NCBI RefSeq assembly: GCF_033958435.1
Contig: NC_134138.1
Location: 78,788,298-78,852,297 of the forward strand
Reading direction: 5' to 3'
DNA length: 64,000 bases
DNA from: Carettochelys insculpta
Lineage: Eukaryota; Chordata; Testudines; Carettochelyidae
The position numbers were made by a program, and so were the translations under genes. The notes under the pieces are model-generated. The model was given only the letters and a program-made list of their open reading frames with translations, searched no databases and had not been told where the DNA came from. Positions 44,830 through 56,795 of this stretch are shown piece by piece (the stretch's first letter is position 1; every line of letters starts with the position of its first letter).

Positions 44830-47800
44830 GAACTAAATGATAAAAGATGACGGTTAGGACGTCGCCCAGATAAACAAGGTCAGCTATACAAATCGAGCAA
44901 TCGGGGTTGGGTCGCTACGTTGGCTACCAAAAGAAAATTACAACTAACACATATCTTATCTATTGGAACGTGGAACGTCCAAACATTGTGGCAAATGGAA
45001 AATTAGAGCAGCTTCGGAAGGAGATGGAGATATACTGACACGATATACTTGATCTGGCAGAGATTCACTGGACAGCATCAGGAGAGATATGCAGTTGTGA
45101 AGTCATTTGGTCAGGAAACAAAACGAAGCATGAAGCAGGAGTTGGAGTCCTTCTTAGCAAACAGCAAGAAGAGCATTATTACGATGCACACCAGTGGGTA
45201 CAAGAACGATGGTAGTGAGATTCAAAGCAAAACTGTTCAACATCTCAGTCATTCAGGTGTACGCACCCATGTTGGACAGCATGAAGGAAGAGACTGGGCT
45301 CTTCTATAAAGACCTGACAAAGACGGTGAAGGAGATACCAAAAAAAGATGTGCTGATCATTGGAGGAGACTGGAATGTGAAGACTGGAATGGATAACGAA
45401 GGTTGGGAGAGAGTCATGGAAAGGTTTGGATATGGAGAAAAACAAACAAGGTGAGAAACTACTACAGTTTGCTAAAGAGCATGAGATGGTGGATCTGCAA
45501 CACGAGATTCCAGAAATAGGACTGTAGGAAGTGGATACTGTGATCAAATGATGGGAAGTCCAAGAACATGATAGATATGCTTTTGATAAGAAGAAGATGG
45601 ATAACATCAGTACAGCAGTGCCGAACTTTCCAAGGAGCAGATATAGACACAGACCACAGTCCAGTGATTGCAAACATCAAGATAAAACTCAAAAGAAAAT
45701 GTAAGACAATTTAAAAGAAGAACAGATGTGGTGACGCTGCATGAGGAAGGAACAGGGACTGCATACAGAGCAGCGCTCAAAGAGAAGATTAAGAATATTG
45801 CCACAGAGAAAGATCTAGGTAAGAGAGTCACAGGGATAGCCACCGCTATAGAAGAGGCAATTGAGCAGACTGTTCCAGAAAGAAAAAAAATAAGTGGATT
45901 ACCCAGGAGACACTGAAGCTAGTTCAAGAGAAGAGAGTGTTGAAGATCGGCAGGGATGTCTCTGAGGTGGCAGAAAAGCAATATAGGGTGAAATGCAATG
46001 AGGTAAGGAAAGCAGCCAGAAAAGATAAGAATAAATGGTTAGAGGAGCAATGTGAAGATATAGAAAGGTATTATGGTGAATGTAAGACCAGGGAGGTTTT
46101 TAAGACCATCAGGAATATTAATAGGAAATGGCAACCGAAGATGAGAACGAAAAAGTGCTCATGAACAGGGAGAAGACTGTGCAGCAATGGATGAGAGACT
46201 GAACTGACCTATACAAAGCACAGTTGGACTCAGGTGTCTGAGATAGACTGACTGAAGAACTGAAAGAGGTATATCCACTGAGCATCAAGAGTGAGACCAA
46301 TATTTCAAAAGGTGGAAGTAGAAAAAGCAGCGAAAACGACTAAAGAACAACATGAGCCCTGGAAATGATAAGATCACGGGAGAGATGATCAAATACATTT
46401 GAGAAAGAATGATTCAGGAAATACACAGACTATGTAATATAGCATGGAAAGAAGGGAAGGCGCCTAAGGAATGGATGAGATCTGTGCTAGTGACAATACC
46501 CAAGAAAGGAAGTACATTGAAATGCAAGAACTGAAGAACGATTGCCCTAATGAATCATCTACGTAAGGTGCTGATGATGATACTGACGGAGAGATTAAGA
46601 TCACAGATAAAAGAACACATAGCAGATGGACAAGCGGGGTTCAGAAAAGATAGAAGTACCATACAACAGATAGCAGAAAAAGCTCTATGGAAGAACAAGA
46701 ATGTATACACCTGCTTCATCGATTTTTTTCAAAAGACATTCGACAGTATATATCAGAAACTGACTTGGGTGGTGAGGGAGTTATATGGAGTGGATAACAG
46801 ACTGATGCAGTTCTTGAAGGATATAAATGACAATGCAGAGGCAGCGATGAGAACATGCAGGGAGCTGGGAAGTTGGTTTAAAACAAGTCGAGGTATGAGA
46901 CAAGGAGATCCAATTTCGCCAAGTATCTTCATTGCACATCTGGAGAGAGTGATGGACAAGATCAAGGAAGAGGTAGAAGGGGTATCTGTGCATGGGAAAA
47001 GAATTAACAACTTGAGGTTCGCAGATGATATAGTTATTGTTGAGGAACATGAGGAGAAGTTAGCAAAAACAGTGCGGGTGTTAAAGAAGGGAAGCAGTAC
47101 AGACTGATTATGAACATCGAAAAGACAAAACCAATGGTATTTGGAGATTATGAAATAGGAAGGAAGATCAATGTTGATGGTATTAACTGGAAAATGTAGA
47201 GAAGTTCACATATCTGGGGAGCAACATAACATATGGTCTAGACTGTAGGAAGGAAACAGCAACTAGAATAGCGAAAGCAAGAGTGAGTTTGAAGGCAAGG
47301 CATAAGATCTGGAAAAGCAAAGCAATTAGCTTAAGAGCAAAGATGGGCATCTTGAAAACGTGTGTATTCAGCAGCATGTTGTATGGACACGAGATATGGG
47401 TGATAACGAAAGATTCGAAAAGAAGAATACTGGTGTTCAAAAGGAATAGTTATAGAAAGATTCTGAGAAGAGGATGGATTCAGAAGGTCACCAATGAGGA
47501 ATACTATAGAAATATACACCTGAAAGAGAACCTGCTGCAGGAGGTTATAAAACAGAAGGTACAACTATTTGAGCATATTTGCAGAATGAACGACAAAACA
47601 AAAAATCAAGACCCTGGTATCTGGCATAATGGACAGTTCGAATAGGAGAGGTAGACCCCACAGAGAATGGGGAGATGTTATAGGAGATTAATGCAGAGCT
47701 AGTCTACAGAAACTAAGCCACTCTGCACTGGATGGGGAAAGATGGAAGGAAATAGTGACAGGGGTATCAGACACCAACAGGCACTGAGCCCATGGTTATT

Positions 47801-47860
47801 GACGATGATATCAAGGCTAGAGGGGATTCATTCAGTATCAAAAAAGGAAAAAAAAAATCC
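44830..47860 (+). mobile_element. RTE-like LINE, nearly full length
   Basis: One + strand element with a short 5' leader, an APE-type endonuclease, a reverse transcriptase and a C-terminal segment, ending near GACGATGATATC at about 47802. RTE-clade elements commonly end in GATGAT-type repeats, which fits. The total of about 3.0 kb also fits RTE. The start is estimated from where coding similarity begins (about 44950) plus leader. An internal fragment of the same family is at 35945-36560. Confidence 0.8.
44945..47645 (+). pseudogene. RTE-like endonuclease-reverse transcriptase (broken)
   Basis: The single polyprotein nicks DNA with an APE-like endonuclease and copies its RNA from the nick. 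Endonuclease: WNV at about 44965 followed by GKLEQLRKEMEIY, then LAEIHWTASGE near 45050. From 45194 an open frame has SVIQVYAP and VLIIGGDWNVKTG, the GDWN motif of the family. A Lys/Glu-rich linker at 45728-46164 follows. The RT is open at 46550-47107: GQAGFRKDRSTIQQ, CFIDFFQKTFDSI with an extra Phe, RGMRQGDPISPS, and LRFADDIVIV with both catalytic Asp. After a shift, 47283-47645 gives the C-terminal part with MLYGHEIWVITK and LFEHICRMNDK. At least six frame changes or stops separate these pieces. The domain order is complete, so this was once autonomous. Confidence 0.88.
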
Positions 47861-48088
47861 ACATCATATTCCTTTCTTTGTTAGATAGAGATAGTACTTT
47901 GCATGCCAGGAGTGGTCCTACTGTGGAGATAAGAGTAAGATGAGAATATGCAGAGTAAGGGACTTGACAGTGGAATCTGGTCATCAGTCTTACGTTAGAG
48001 TAATAGACTGATCCAAATTAAGTTGTTTTGTTTATGTTAACTATGTGTCTAATAAAGACTAATGTTAAATGACTAGCAATGACTTATA
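47861..48088. other. Short unassigned spacer
   Basis: Nothing recognised. Confidence 0.3.
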
Positions 48089-48474
48089 GGGTATGTCTAC
48101 AAAGTGTGCTGCTGCTGACATGGTCATGCAAATGATACTAATTTACAGATCACACACCTCATTTGCATACTCACATGATTGCTGTCCCAGCAGAAGCTTC
48201 TGTTGCCACAAAAAAGGCTGTGTAGATCGGGGTCTGTCAACCAAAACCCACCTTGTCAACAGCCCCTTATCCCTCACTTTTGACAGAGATAAGGGGCTGT
48301 AAACAAGGAGGGTTTTGGTTGACAGAACCCCATCTACATGAATTGTATCGTGATGAGAGAAGCCTCTGCCAGGAAAGCGATCAGGCAAGAGTATGTAAAT
48401 GAGGCATGAAATTTGTAAATTAGCACTCCTTTTACATGACCCTGCGGGCAGCAGCACACTGTGTAGATTTAACC
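48089..48474. mobile_element. Foldback MITE, GTATGTCTAC termini
   Basis: The left end starts GGGTATGTCTACAAAGTGTG and the complement of the right end GGTTAAATCTACACAGTGTG. Both continue with CTGCTGCTG or CTGCTGCCCG, GGTCATG, GCTAATTTACA-like sequence and CTCATTTGCAT or CTCATTTACAT. The centre is a second hairpin around CAGCCCCTTATCCCTC / GATAAGGGGCTG. The whole 386 bp can fold back on itself. Non-coding. Confidence 0.85.
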
Positions 48475-50275
48475 ATTGACAATAGTCAATCACTAATAAA
48501 AAACAGGTGTGTGAAAGGAAATGGAAAAAAGTTACAAATCAAAACCCATATAACCTATGGTAAAAGTAGCTTAGAAGTTTGAGTGAAATAAGATGGCTCA
48601 ATTAAGAGTTCCCACTTTGCTAGAATAAGTGGGAAATGCTGAAGAACATTCAGAAACATAAATAACAATCCAATTTCTGAGGTTGTCATTATATACTCAT
48701 AAGGAAGATGACCAAATATTGCAGATATTGAAGCAAATTTCATGATACAGTTCATTTTAACTTAGTATTAGACTAGCTATCTGTGAAATTGCCTTAAACT
48801 TTTGAGGAATATTGTTTACCTAAAAGAAATAAAAAAGTTGGAATATTTTCAGTTATACTCAAGACATACAATAGAGGAAGAAACTTTTTTAAATAGATCT
48901 AAGGCAAGAAATCAGACATGTAATTTATTGACTCTGACTCAATGACAGGATATCAAATTGTAACAAAGTTAAAACAGCCAGCTCTAAATCCAGAAAAAGT
49001 GAGAATCTGCAAAGTTGCTTATATCAGCAAAAATTGCACATTTTAGAAATACACTGACATGAATAGAGACAATGAAAAGCAAAGAGAGTAGAATGAAAAA
49101 AAGTGAAAATTAAAGCTAATATATGTGGCCATATGAAAAAATATTCCAGATGTGGAAGCATTCATCAGCCTACCTGTCAAATGTGCAGAAAAAGTCTGCA
49201 AAAACTTTGTAATATACATTTTTTCAAAAGTCTTAGAGAAGTAACTGAATAAAAAAAAATACAAAACTGACATTACATAAGGCTATTTAGGTTTAGAAAC
49301 ACATTTACCACTAAAGCTAACTGAAAGAATGCAGACTATAAAGGATTATGGAATGCTGGAAACAGAACATCAATTTTCAGTTAGCTATTCACTAGCATGG
49401 GTAAATAGGGTACAATGTATAAATGAAACCACTTATACACGCAACTGAAAAAGGTACCCCAGGCTTCAAAAAGGTATAATGATTTTTAAAAGAGGATTCG
49501 GAAAGGATGATTAATTCAAATATAATGAAAAGAGTGGAAGAGCTGAATGATTGGGTGAATTCATTAGTACTACAGTACCAGAAAAGAAAAACTGATCATT
49601 TTTTTTTTAATATGTAGAAGATTAAATTAAGTTTGGTAACGGAACATTTTAAAATATCTATCAGGGAAGAAATGTTTCAAGAAAGGTCAGATGTAAAGTA
49701 ATTTTCTTTAGCTGCAAAAAATGTATTTTGGCAAGTATTTGAGCAAAACTGTCAGTTGTTACGCACAGTTAAACACAACATTTGGGTGTTACCGTTTTAA
49801 AGGATTCCCTTTTGGATTGTGTTTGATTCAGGAAGTATTTCATAGAGCATTACAAAGATAAACACAATAGCACACAAGTATCTATGGATTACATAATAGG
49901 GGAAAGAACAATAACAGAGCATGAAATAAAAGTAAAACAGAAGCAGGACTGAAATTTAAATCAGAATAAAAATTTAGGTTAATTCTTAAAATCTATCAGG
50001 GATTACAGATTGGGCAAAAATGAATATGAAATGTTGATAATATGGTTTAAACTAAGAGATGAAGAGCTATTGCAGAAATGTCAAAGTAATTTTCTGGGCA
50101 AATTACCTAAATGAGCGGGGGAGAAGCCCAACATTTTAAGGGATTTGCTCTGTAAAAATAATGAACGGAAATGGAACTGTCAACATCAACAAAAATGTAA
50201 GCAACTAATTAAAAATAGCTCCAGTATTAAAGCTATTTCATAGTAGCAAAATGGTTTTCAGATGCATCCACACAA
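48475..50275. other. Unassigned AT-rich stretch
   Basis: About 1.8 kb with no recognised feature. Confidence 0.4.
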
Positions 50276-50279
50276 GATA

Positions 50280-51299
50280 TAGTATCCCAAACCGCAGGGC
50301 ATACCCACCTGGCGGGTTGTGAAGAAATTCCAGGGGGGCATGAGGTGACCCAGCACCCCCTTGTCATTCCCCCACACCTGCAAAAAGAGCTAGTCTTTGC
50401 TTGCGGCCCTCAGCCCCTGCCAATTTACGTGCAGCCGCTATAATAAGCGGTTAGCTGGCAAAAACTCACGTGGAGCTAGCTGCCTCCTGCAAAGATGAGT
50501 GAGTGCGGGTTTGTGTGGGGGGGAAGGAGAATGGGATTAGATGGGGGGCTAGGGGTGCCTGCCTCAGGTGAGGAGGATGGGGATGGGGTAACTGCAGGGG
50601 GCTGGTGGTGCCCAGCTTCGTGGGATGGGAGCGGCTTGGGCAGCTGGCGCATTTGTGGGAATTGCCGTGCTTGGGCAGCTGGCTCTGGCATCGCAGAGTT
50701 CAAGGGGCTTGGACTGGCAGCTGGCCCCAACAGCATGAGGCATGGGTGGCTTGGGCTGGCAGGCAGGTACTGGCCCCAGCAGTATGTGGCTTGGGCAGCT
50801 CGGGATGGCAGGAGGGTGGCTGGCCCTGGCAGCATGCAGCTTGGGTGGGCAGCTTCAGGCAGCTGGCCCATGGCTAGGGTAGTCGGCTGGTCAGTGGGCA
50901 GCTGGTCCTGGCAATGCAGGGCTTAGGCAGCCGGAGAGTAGGCAGGCAGCTGGCCTGCACGGGGCTTAGGTAGTTGGCCAGCTGTGGCTCAGGTGGGCGG
51001 TTCTGGAAGCACAGGCCTCAGGCAGGCAGGCAGCTGTTGTGGTCAGTGGTAGCGGCTGGCATGGGGCTCAAGTAGCTGGCCAGCTGGGGCTGCACCAGGT
51101 ACCTGTAAGGGACCAAGAAAATATTGGTGCTTATTTTTAATTTTAAACAACATTTTATATCACGTTTGTGTTTATTTTAAACAATAAACTGAATATTTTG
51201 TTAAAAGAGGGGGTTGGATGATGGTAAAGAAGAGACGGGGGTGAGGGTTTCTCAAAAAATCAAAAGGGGGTGTGATGCCAAAAAGTTTGGAAACCACTG
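50280..51299. mobile_element. hAT-like element with internal minisatellite
   Basis: The complement of the right end is CAGTGGTTTCCAAACTTTTT, a classic hAT/Charlie-type terminus. The left end AGTATCCCAAACCGCAGGG is a diverged partner. The interior is GC-rich and mostly a tandem array built from GGCAGCTGG units. No transposase is present. The left boundary is uncertain. Confidence 0.6.
50620..51095 (+). repeat. GGGCAGCTGGCC minisatellite
   Basis: Degenerate units of about 25-35 bases recur with the core CTTGGGCAGCTGG or GGCAGCTGGCC and GGCAGCATG. Long open frames on both strands here come from the absence of stop codons in the repeat. Confidence 0.8.
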
Positions 51300-52482
51300 T
51301 TCTGTACAAAAGTATGGTGACCTGTAGAAACCTGTTTCTACTATATCTAGAGGTATACCAAAAATGGAATGTTAGTGTGTTCAAGATAGTAAGAGGCTTT
51401 GGCATAGGTTTTTTCCTTAAAAAAAAAAAAAAAAAAACCAAACATTTATTTAATTAGATCTGTACTGGCACAAAGAGATTATAAAATAGTTAATATTTCA
51501 AGAAGGAACATGGACAGACATCAGCTAATTGTTTTTACGTTAGACTAAGAAGCTGACCTGAGCAAAGGAACCAACATCCTCCATGGGCCCTGGGCAAGGT
51601 GTATATTGGAGGGGACGGGCCTTGACCAGAAGGGCTGGGATGATGGCAGTCTGCCCTGCACACTCCCTGGATCACCTTTCCCTTTCCCTCACGCCCCCCC
51701 CCCCAGGGCTTCATGCAGCACAAGGCATGGCACTCGTGACCATTTAAAGCAGCTGAGCTTTGGGCACCTTTTAATCACCAGGCCTTAAGGCAATCACCCC
51801 CTTTGCTTCTCCTACAGGTGGGCCTGGGCCTGAGTTAAGATTCTCTGCATCTATGCTATGTATCTTAAAAAGACTGTTGATAAAATACTAACACCACATT
51901 ATCAAGACTGGTGGATTACTTGAAAACAAACCCACAAACTATGTTTTTTGCCTGGAGTATATTTTTATGGCCAGGCGATAAACTTGTAAGAGGAGCATCC
52001 AACAGAAACAGTGACAAAAATTTAATGACAGCACCATAAATTTAACGCTAAAATTAAACCCCTGCATTAAAAATATAAAGGACCTACAGGTATGGAGTTA
52101 GAAATAAGAGTATTTTGGTTTTCCCATGAACAAAAACCAGGGCTCAGAAGCAAGAGTGAAACATGATGGGAACTTACAAGTACCACAGACTCCATATAAA
52201 ATGTAGGGGCAGCAAGTGAAGGGAATAAAGTTCACAGCAACCTTAACTTATTAACAGGATGTAGGATTGTTAGTTGTATTGTGATAGCACTTAGTACCCC
52301 AATTTAGGATCAAAAACTAAATCAGACTGGCACTATACACACAAATGCCAAAAATACAGTCCGTGCTCCAAAAAAATATAATATTTTGTCTGTTTCCAGA
52401 CATTTATGGGCTTACACTATTACAGTTAAAATGCTGTTATGCAGGGAGGTTAATGACAGCCATCATATATGGGTCTTTGATC
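51300..52482. other. Unassigned stretch with A18 run
   Basis: A poly(A) run at about 51420-51437, otherwise no recognised element. Confidence 0.4.
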
Positions 52483-52485
52483 TAC

Positions 52486-52940
52486 AGCAGAACCCCAAGA
52501 TATACACACAAGTTTCATGAATCTCAGGTCAACGTGACTGAGTGTCAGGGAGCTGGGCTGGGCTGCCCGCCACTCAGGAAAGCTGGGAAACTGACCAGAG
52601 CAGTAGCGCTGGTCACTTTCCTGGCTCTGGGCTGCCCATCACTCAATGAAGCCGGGAAACTGACCAGCACTACTGCTCTGGTCAGTTTCCTAACTCCTGT
52701 GAGTGGTGGGAAGCTAGCACCTGGTGCACTGGTCAGCTTTCTAGCTCCGGTTAGTGGTGGAAGCCAAGAGTCAGGCTGCCACCACTGACAGCAGCTGGGA
52801 AACCACTCCTGTCAGGGGCAGCAGCCTGACTCTTGCCATCCCTGACAGAGCTGTTTCACAGCTCCTGTTGGAGCAACAGCCAGACTTTTGTGGGCCACTA
52901 GTGACAGAAGCTAAGAAACTAACCAGCACAGCAGCACTGA
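52486..52940. mobile_element. pogo/Tigger-like element with repeated core
   Basis: It starts ACAGCAGAACCCCAAGATATA, an AACCCC-type terminus, and contains four or five copies of an about 70-base unit centred on GGGAAACTGACCAG, in both orientations (for example GAAACTGACCAGCACTACTG and CTGGTCAGTTTCC). The core matches that of the element at 32580-32884. The right terminus is not clear. Confidence 0.55.
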
Positions 52941-53353
52941 TCAGACTATAACAAAATAGCTTAGTATTTGTGAGGGAAGTGTGGAAAAGAATTCCTTCTT
53001 TCAGACTGCCCAATCAAGGGCCAAACAAAATCAATCACTATTAGTTGCTCAACTAAGGAAACATGCATTTACTGAATAAGAGGGAGGGGCTTTTTAATTT
53101 TTGTGAAAGGCAGAAAGTTGCATATTTAACCAAGTAAAACAGGTCCTACGTGAAACCTGCCAAGTTCTGAAAAACTACAGGGCTTTTAATTGAGGAAATG
53201 AGATTGTACTGGTGATGACAATACTATTCCTTAAATCAATCTGCCTTACACTTATAAATACACGTGTTACTGTAAGTAATCAGTAAAAATCAATTTCACT
53301 GTACATACACAAACCGACAAAAATGTTTTTAAACAATTGAAAATTATTGGTGG

Positions 53354-53386
<33 letters not shown>

Positions 53387-53583
53387 ATTCCATGAGAAAT
53401 GAGAGTTTGATTTCTACAATGGCTATTTTGACTTGTGATGTAATGCTTTGAATGATTAAAACAAAATTGTCAACATTTCTGAACCTCAAATAACTGACCT
53501 ATTGGCTAATAATTTCTGCAGACTGTGACTATAACTAAAAATGTTTAAAACTAATATTTAAAATTTAAAAAGTTTAAAAATAT

Positions 53584-53614
<31 letters not shown>

Positions 53615-54520
53615 CCCACTGATATCTGTTGAAATTTCAAAAGACAAAAAAAACCAAAAATTCTTGGAAGCGTAACTGAAAGCTACATAGCTCATAACTC
53701 TATTAAGAATTTCATGATATTTGGAAATTTTCCTAAAACTTCAGCTCCAAGAATCTTAAAATCTCAGCTTTCCTTTTTTAAAAAACATCTTTATTTTAAA
53801 AAGGTTCTCATGATTTTGAATGTTTAGGCTTGATGATACTGGGCGTGTCAGATGGTACCATTCTCATAGGACCCGAATGCTAGGTTCAAAAGACACTCTC
53901 TGGCTGCAGGGCTCATGTTCATCTGACTTCAAATGCAGTTTTTACACTGAAATGCAGATTGCAGTAAGAAACTGTATGTGCAGTATATTTGACTGCAGAA
54001 AGAGGTTTGTATTTTGCTTTGCCAATTTTAAGCAATCCATCACTTCAGAAGACTACCTTATCAACTGGCTAGAGATTTTTCACTATAAATCTTATGCTGC
54101 TTAGATAAAAAACCATTAGGACAAAATACTACTCACCTCTATGACATCTTGCAGCATATGCTCATTGCACAAAAATTTGTTAAGTCACAAACCTAAAGTC
54201 AAATACTGCTCTCAATCTGCATCCAGAATAAGTCCCAAAATAAAACAAAAACAGTAATTTAGATGTCTGCAACTAGTTTGCAGAATTTTTTACAAAACAC
54301 GTTTTCATGCAGTCTGCATTTCTTAGTTTCTAAAATATGACAGTTCACTTTGTATAGCTGATTTTAGAAAATGCCCTATAATACAAAACACAGCATTTTA
54401 TATCACAGCTTTTATTTTTAAATGAATGATGTTGGTTACACTGGAGACTGAAAAGGGTGGACATTTTAGTTAAATCTATAAGGTCTTTGAATGGATAAAA
54501 AGATAGTTTAATATATACAC
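52941..54520. other. Unassigned AT-rich stretch with poly(A) runs
   Basis: A29 at 53356-53384 and A26 at 53589-53614. A 94-codon frame at 53820-54104 has no recognised domain. Confidence 0.4.
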
Positions 54521-54522
54521 TA

Positions 54523-54765
54523 CAGATTGAACCTCTCCAATCTGGAACTGTCTAATCCGGCAACATCCATAATACGGCATGATTGTACATAGCTGGACAA
54601 CCACTTATCAAGGGTGTAGCCAAGTTTCCTGTGGTCCCATAAAATTGTTTGTAGCCGCCCATCCTGGCTCTCAGTGTTCTCTGCTGTTATTTAGCTCTAA
54701 GTTCCCTCTAAATATCCTCCAAGAGCCCAGTAAGCAGTGGCAGTGTTGGTAACATCAAAACAATA
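54523..54765 (-). mobile_element. pogo/Tigger-type MITE, second copy, truncated
   Basis: It starts TA-CAGATTGAACCTCTCCAATC. Interior blocks such as GTGTAGCCAAGTTTCCTG and TCCTGGCTCTCAG align with the complement of 17128-17429. The far terminus is missing. Confidence 0.75.
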
Positions 54766-55415
54766 GCGTATAGCTCATGTTGCACATCATGAGCAGTCCA
54801 TCCCACCCTTTAACAACACGCTCTTGCCCTTCAGATAGTCACTCAGCTGCCTCCTGCAGAAATTCCACTATATATTCTTCCTTTCTACCAAAGTCATTCA
54901 TTGCCTCCCTGTGTCACAGCACAAGAAACACAAAATCAACTTGTTCTACTCTCCCTCTTCTCCCACACATGGTTCAGATGGTTCATGGTTAAATTGTTCA
55001 AACCCCTCCCACAATGCATCTCCAGGGTGAGAGTCCTGTGACCATGATCCAACCATGAAGAATTTATTATGTAGCTGCATGTTTCCAGATAATCCTAGTT
55101 AGCTGGGTAGTTTGTATTTGACAATAGAGAAAATAAAGTGAATGAACAGACATAAAAGCAGCATTCATTCCTTACCATTGTGTTTCATTAGAATACCTTA
55201 TGTAAGTTTTCTATCTGATAACTGAAATTCAGGTAGTAAGCATGAACAACTCTTACGTTATTATAACAACTTCCTTAAACCTACATATGTTGGTTTAACA
55301 GAGTAATCTATTTCACATAGCACTTAATAGCTTGCCATTTAACACCCGTTAAGGGATCACTACTAACGCATTTTATACTATGCCTTATAATAAGCCCTTG
55401 AAGTACAGCACTACC
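54766..55415. other. Unassigned stretch
   Basis: Nothing recognised. Confidence 0.4.
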
Positions 55416-55417
55416 TC

Positions 55418-55520
55418 CAGATCTGAAGTGGGCTTGCCCCACGAAAGCTCATCATCTAATAAATTATTTTGTTCATCTTTAAAGTGTTACATGACTTCTT
55501 TTCCCATTGAAGGATGTAGC
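55418..55520 (+). mobile_element. Penelope-like 3' end, truncated
   Basis: GATCTGAAGTGGGCTTGCCC, then CGAAAGCTCATCATC and CATCTTTAAAGTGTTACATG follow the tail order of the other Penelope copies. There is no coding sequence. Confidence 0.75.
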
Positions 55521-56408
55521 TGGATATGGTAAATCATGTCACAAATGTAAAGAAAGCTTTTGCAAATGGGCTCCCTATTTTAAAAATGTTTACTTTAGCC
55601 TACAGGGTCTTGCTTGGAATTCCTAATTCTTTTTCACCTTTTGGTAATGTGATTTATTACCAACAGGATGCACAGCTGAGGTGGAACTCTGCACTTGCCG
55701 TGGTGGCAAGGGAGTGAAGAAGTGCAAAGTAGACGCTCGTCACGGGAGCATTTCTAGAGACAGAACCTTGGGAGTTGTACCGTGTTGCAGGACTCACATG
55801 AATGCTACTCTGCAATGGCACCAACATGCACTCCTGTGATTTGGACCTATTCAAATCGCTGAAGAGTTGTTTAAATAATATGCCGTGGTATTGTTACTGG
55901 TACAGCTTCTGAGGGGATGGGCAGTATCCAGCTGAGGACCGTGCCATGTTTTCTTAGCCCTCAGGCCTTGCCGGCATTAGCATCTCACTTCATGAGTAGG
56001 TGTGGAAACATTTTGAAAGTATACTTTCCTTTCCTCCTGAAGAGAGGCTGCCTACCATAACATCTGTACTCAGATGCACAGTTGCTGGAAGGAGCAGAAT
56101 TTTGCCTTTAATTTTAAAAGGCTACGTACCACCCACAAAAGAAACCTTATATTCATTAAAAGGTGTTCTGGTATAGATGTAGAGTGAGTGGTATAGATCC
56201 CCTAGCAAACCAATGAGTGTCACTGATAAAATTAGCCTTAGAATTGTCTGTTCAGTATGCGTATTGATTTTATTAATTTTTGTAGCTACCAAAGTTTCTT
56301 TTGTGCTCCTTTTCTGATAGATAAAGTAAAAAAGTGTACCGAACAAAATTGTCCTTTGTAAACACAAAGCAAAGTTAGGATCCAACCTGAAAAATATTTA
56401 CTACTTGG
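55521..56408. other. Unassigned stretch
   Basis: No recognised feature. Confidence 0.4.
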
Positions 56409-56411
56409 TGT

Positions 56412-56478
56412 AACACAGGCTGTGGCTACAGTACAAAAATAACTTTGAAGTTGCTTATTTTGAAGTAAAGCATCTGCA
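56412..56478 (+). mobile_element. Harbinger-type MITE terminus fragment
   Basis: AGGCTGTGGCTACAGTAC followed by ACTTTGAAGTTGC and TTTTGAAGTAAAGC resembles a MITE end. It is cut by the foldback MITE that follows. Confidence 0.5.
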
Positions 56479-56497
56479 ACTCCATTCCCAGGAAGAT

Positions 56498-56795
56498 GAG
56501 ATTCCTTAGAACCCTAAGGATGTGTCTACACTTGGAAATAAGTTCAAAGTTAGGAACTACATTGAATTAGCTGGCGGAGAGTCTACACGCATTTTTCCCT
56601 TACTTTGAAGTCCTAGGGAGCCCATCTTCAAAGTCCTTACTCCATTCCCAGGAGTAAGACTTTGAAGATGGGCTCCCTAGGACTTCGAAGTAAGGGAAAA
56701 ATGCATGTAGACTCTCTGCCAGCTAATTCAATGTAGTGCCTAACTTTGAACTTATTTCCAAGTGTAGACACATCCTTAGGGTTCTAAGGAATCTC
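56498..56795. mobile_element. Near-perfect foldback MITE, about 145-bp arms
   Basis: Arm 56498-56643 pairs with 56651-56795 with only four mismatches and one single-base gap; the loop is 7 bases. The arms contain GGATGTGTCTACACTTGG, linking it to the Harbinger-type MITEs. The 15-mer ACTCCATTCCCAGGA spans the loop (56639-56653) and occurs again just outside the left arm (56479-56493). Non-coding. Confidence 0.93.

Noticed and set aside
50476..50926. Long open frames on both strands (131 and 143 codons)
   Set aside because: They are produced by the stop-poor GGCAGCTGG tandem array inside a hAT-like element.
53820..54104. 94-codon open frame with several Cys and Phe
   Set aside because: No family recognised and no exon-like splice sites in phase; treated as chance.
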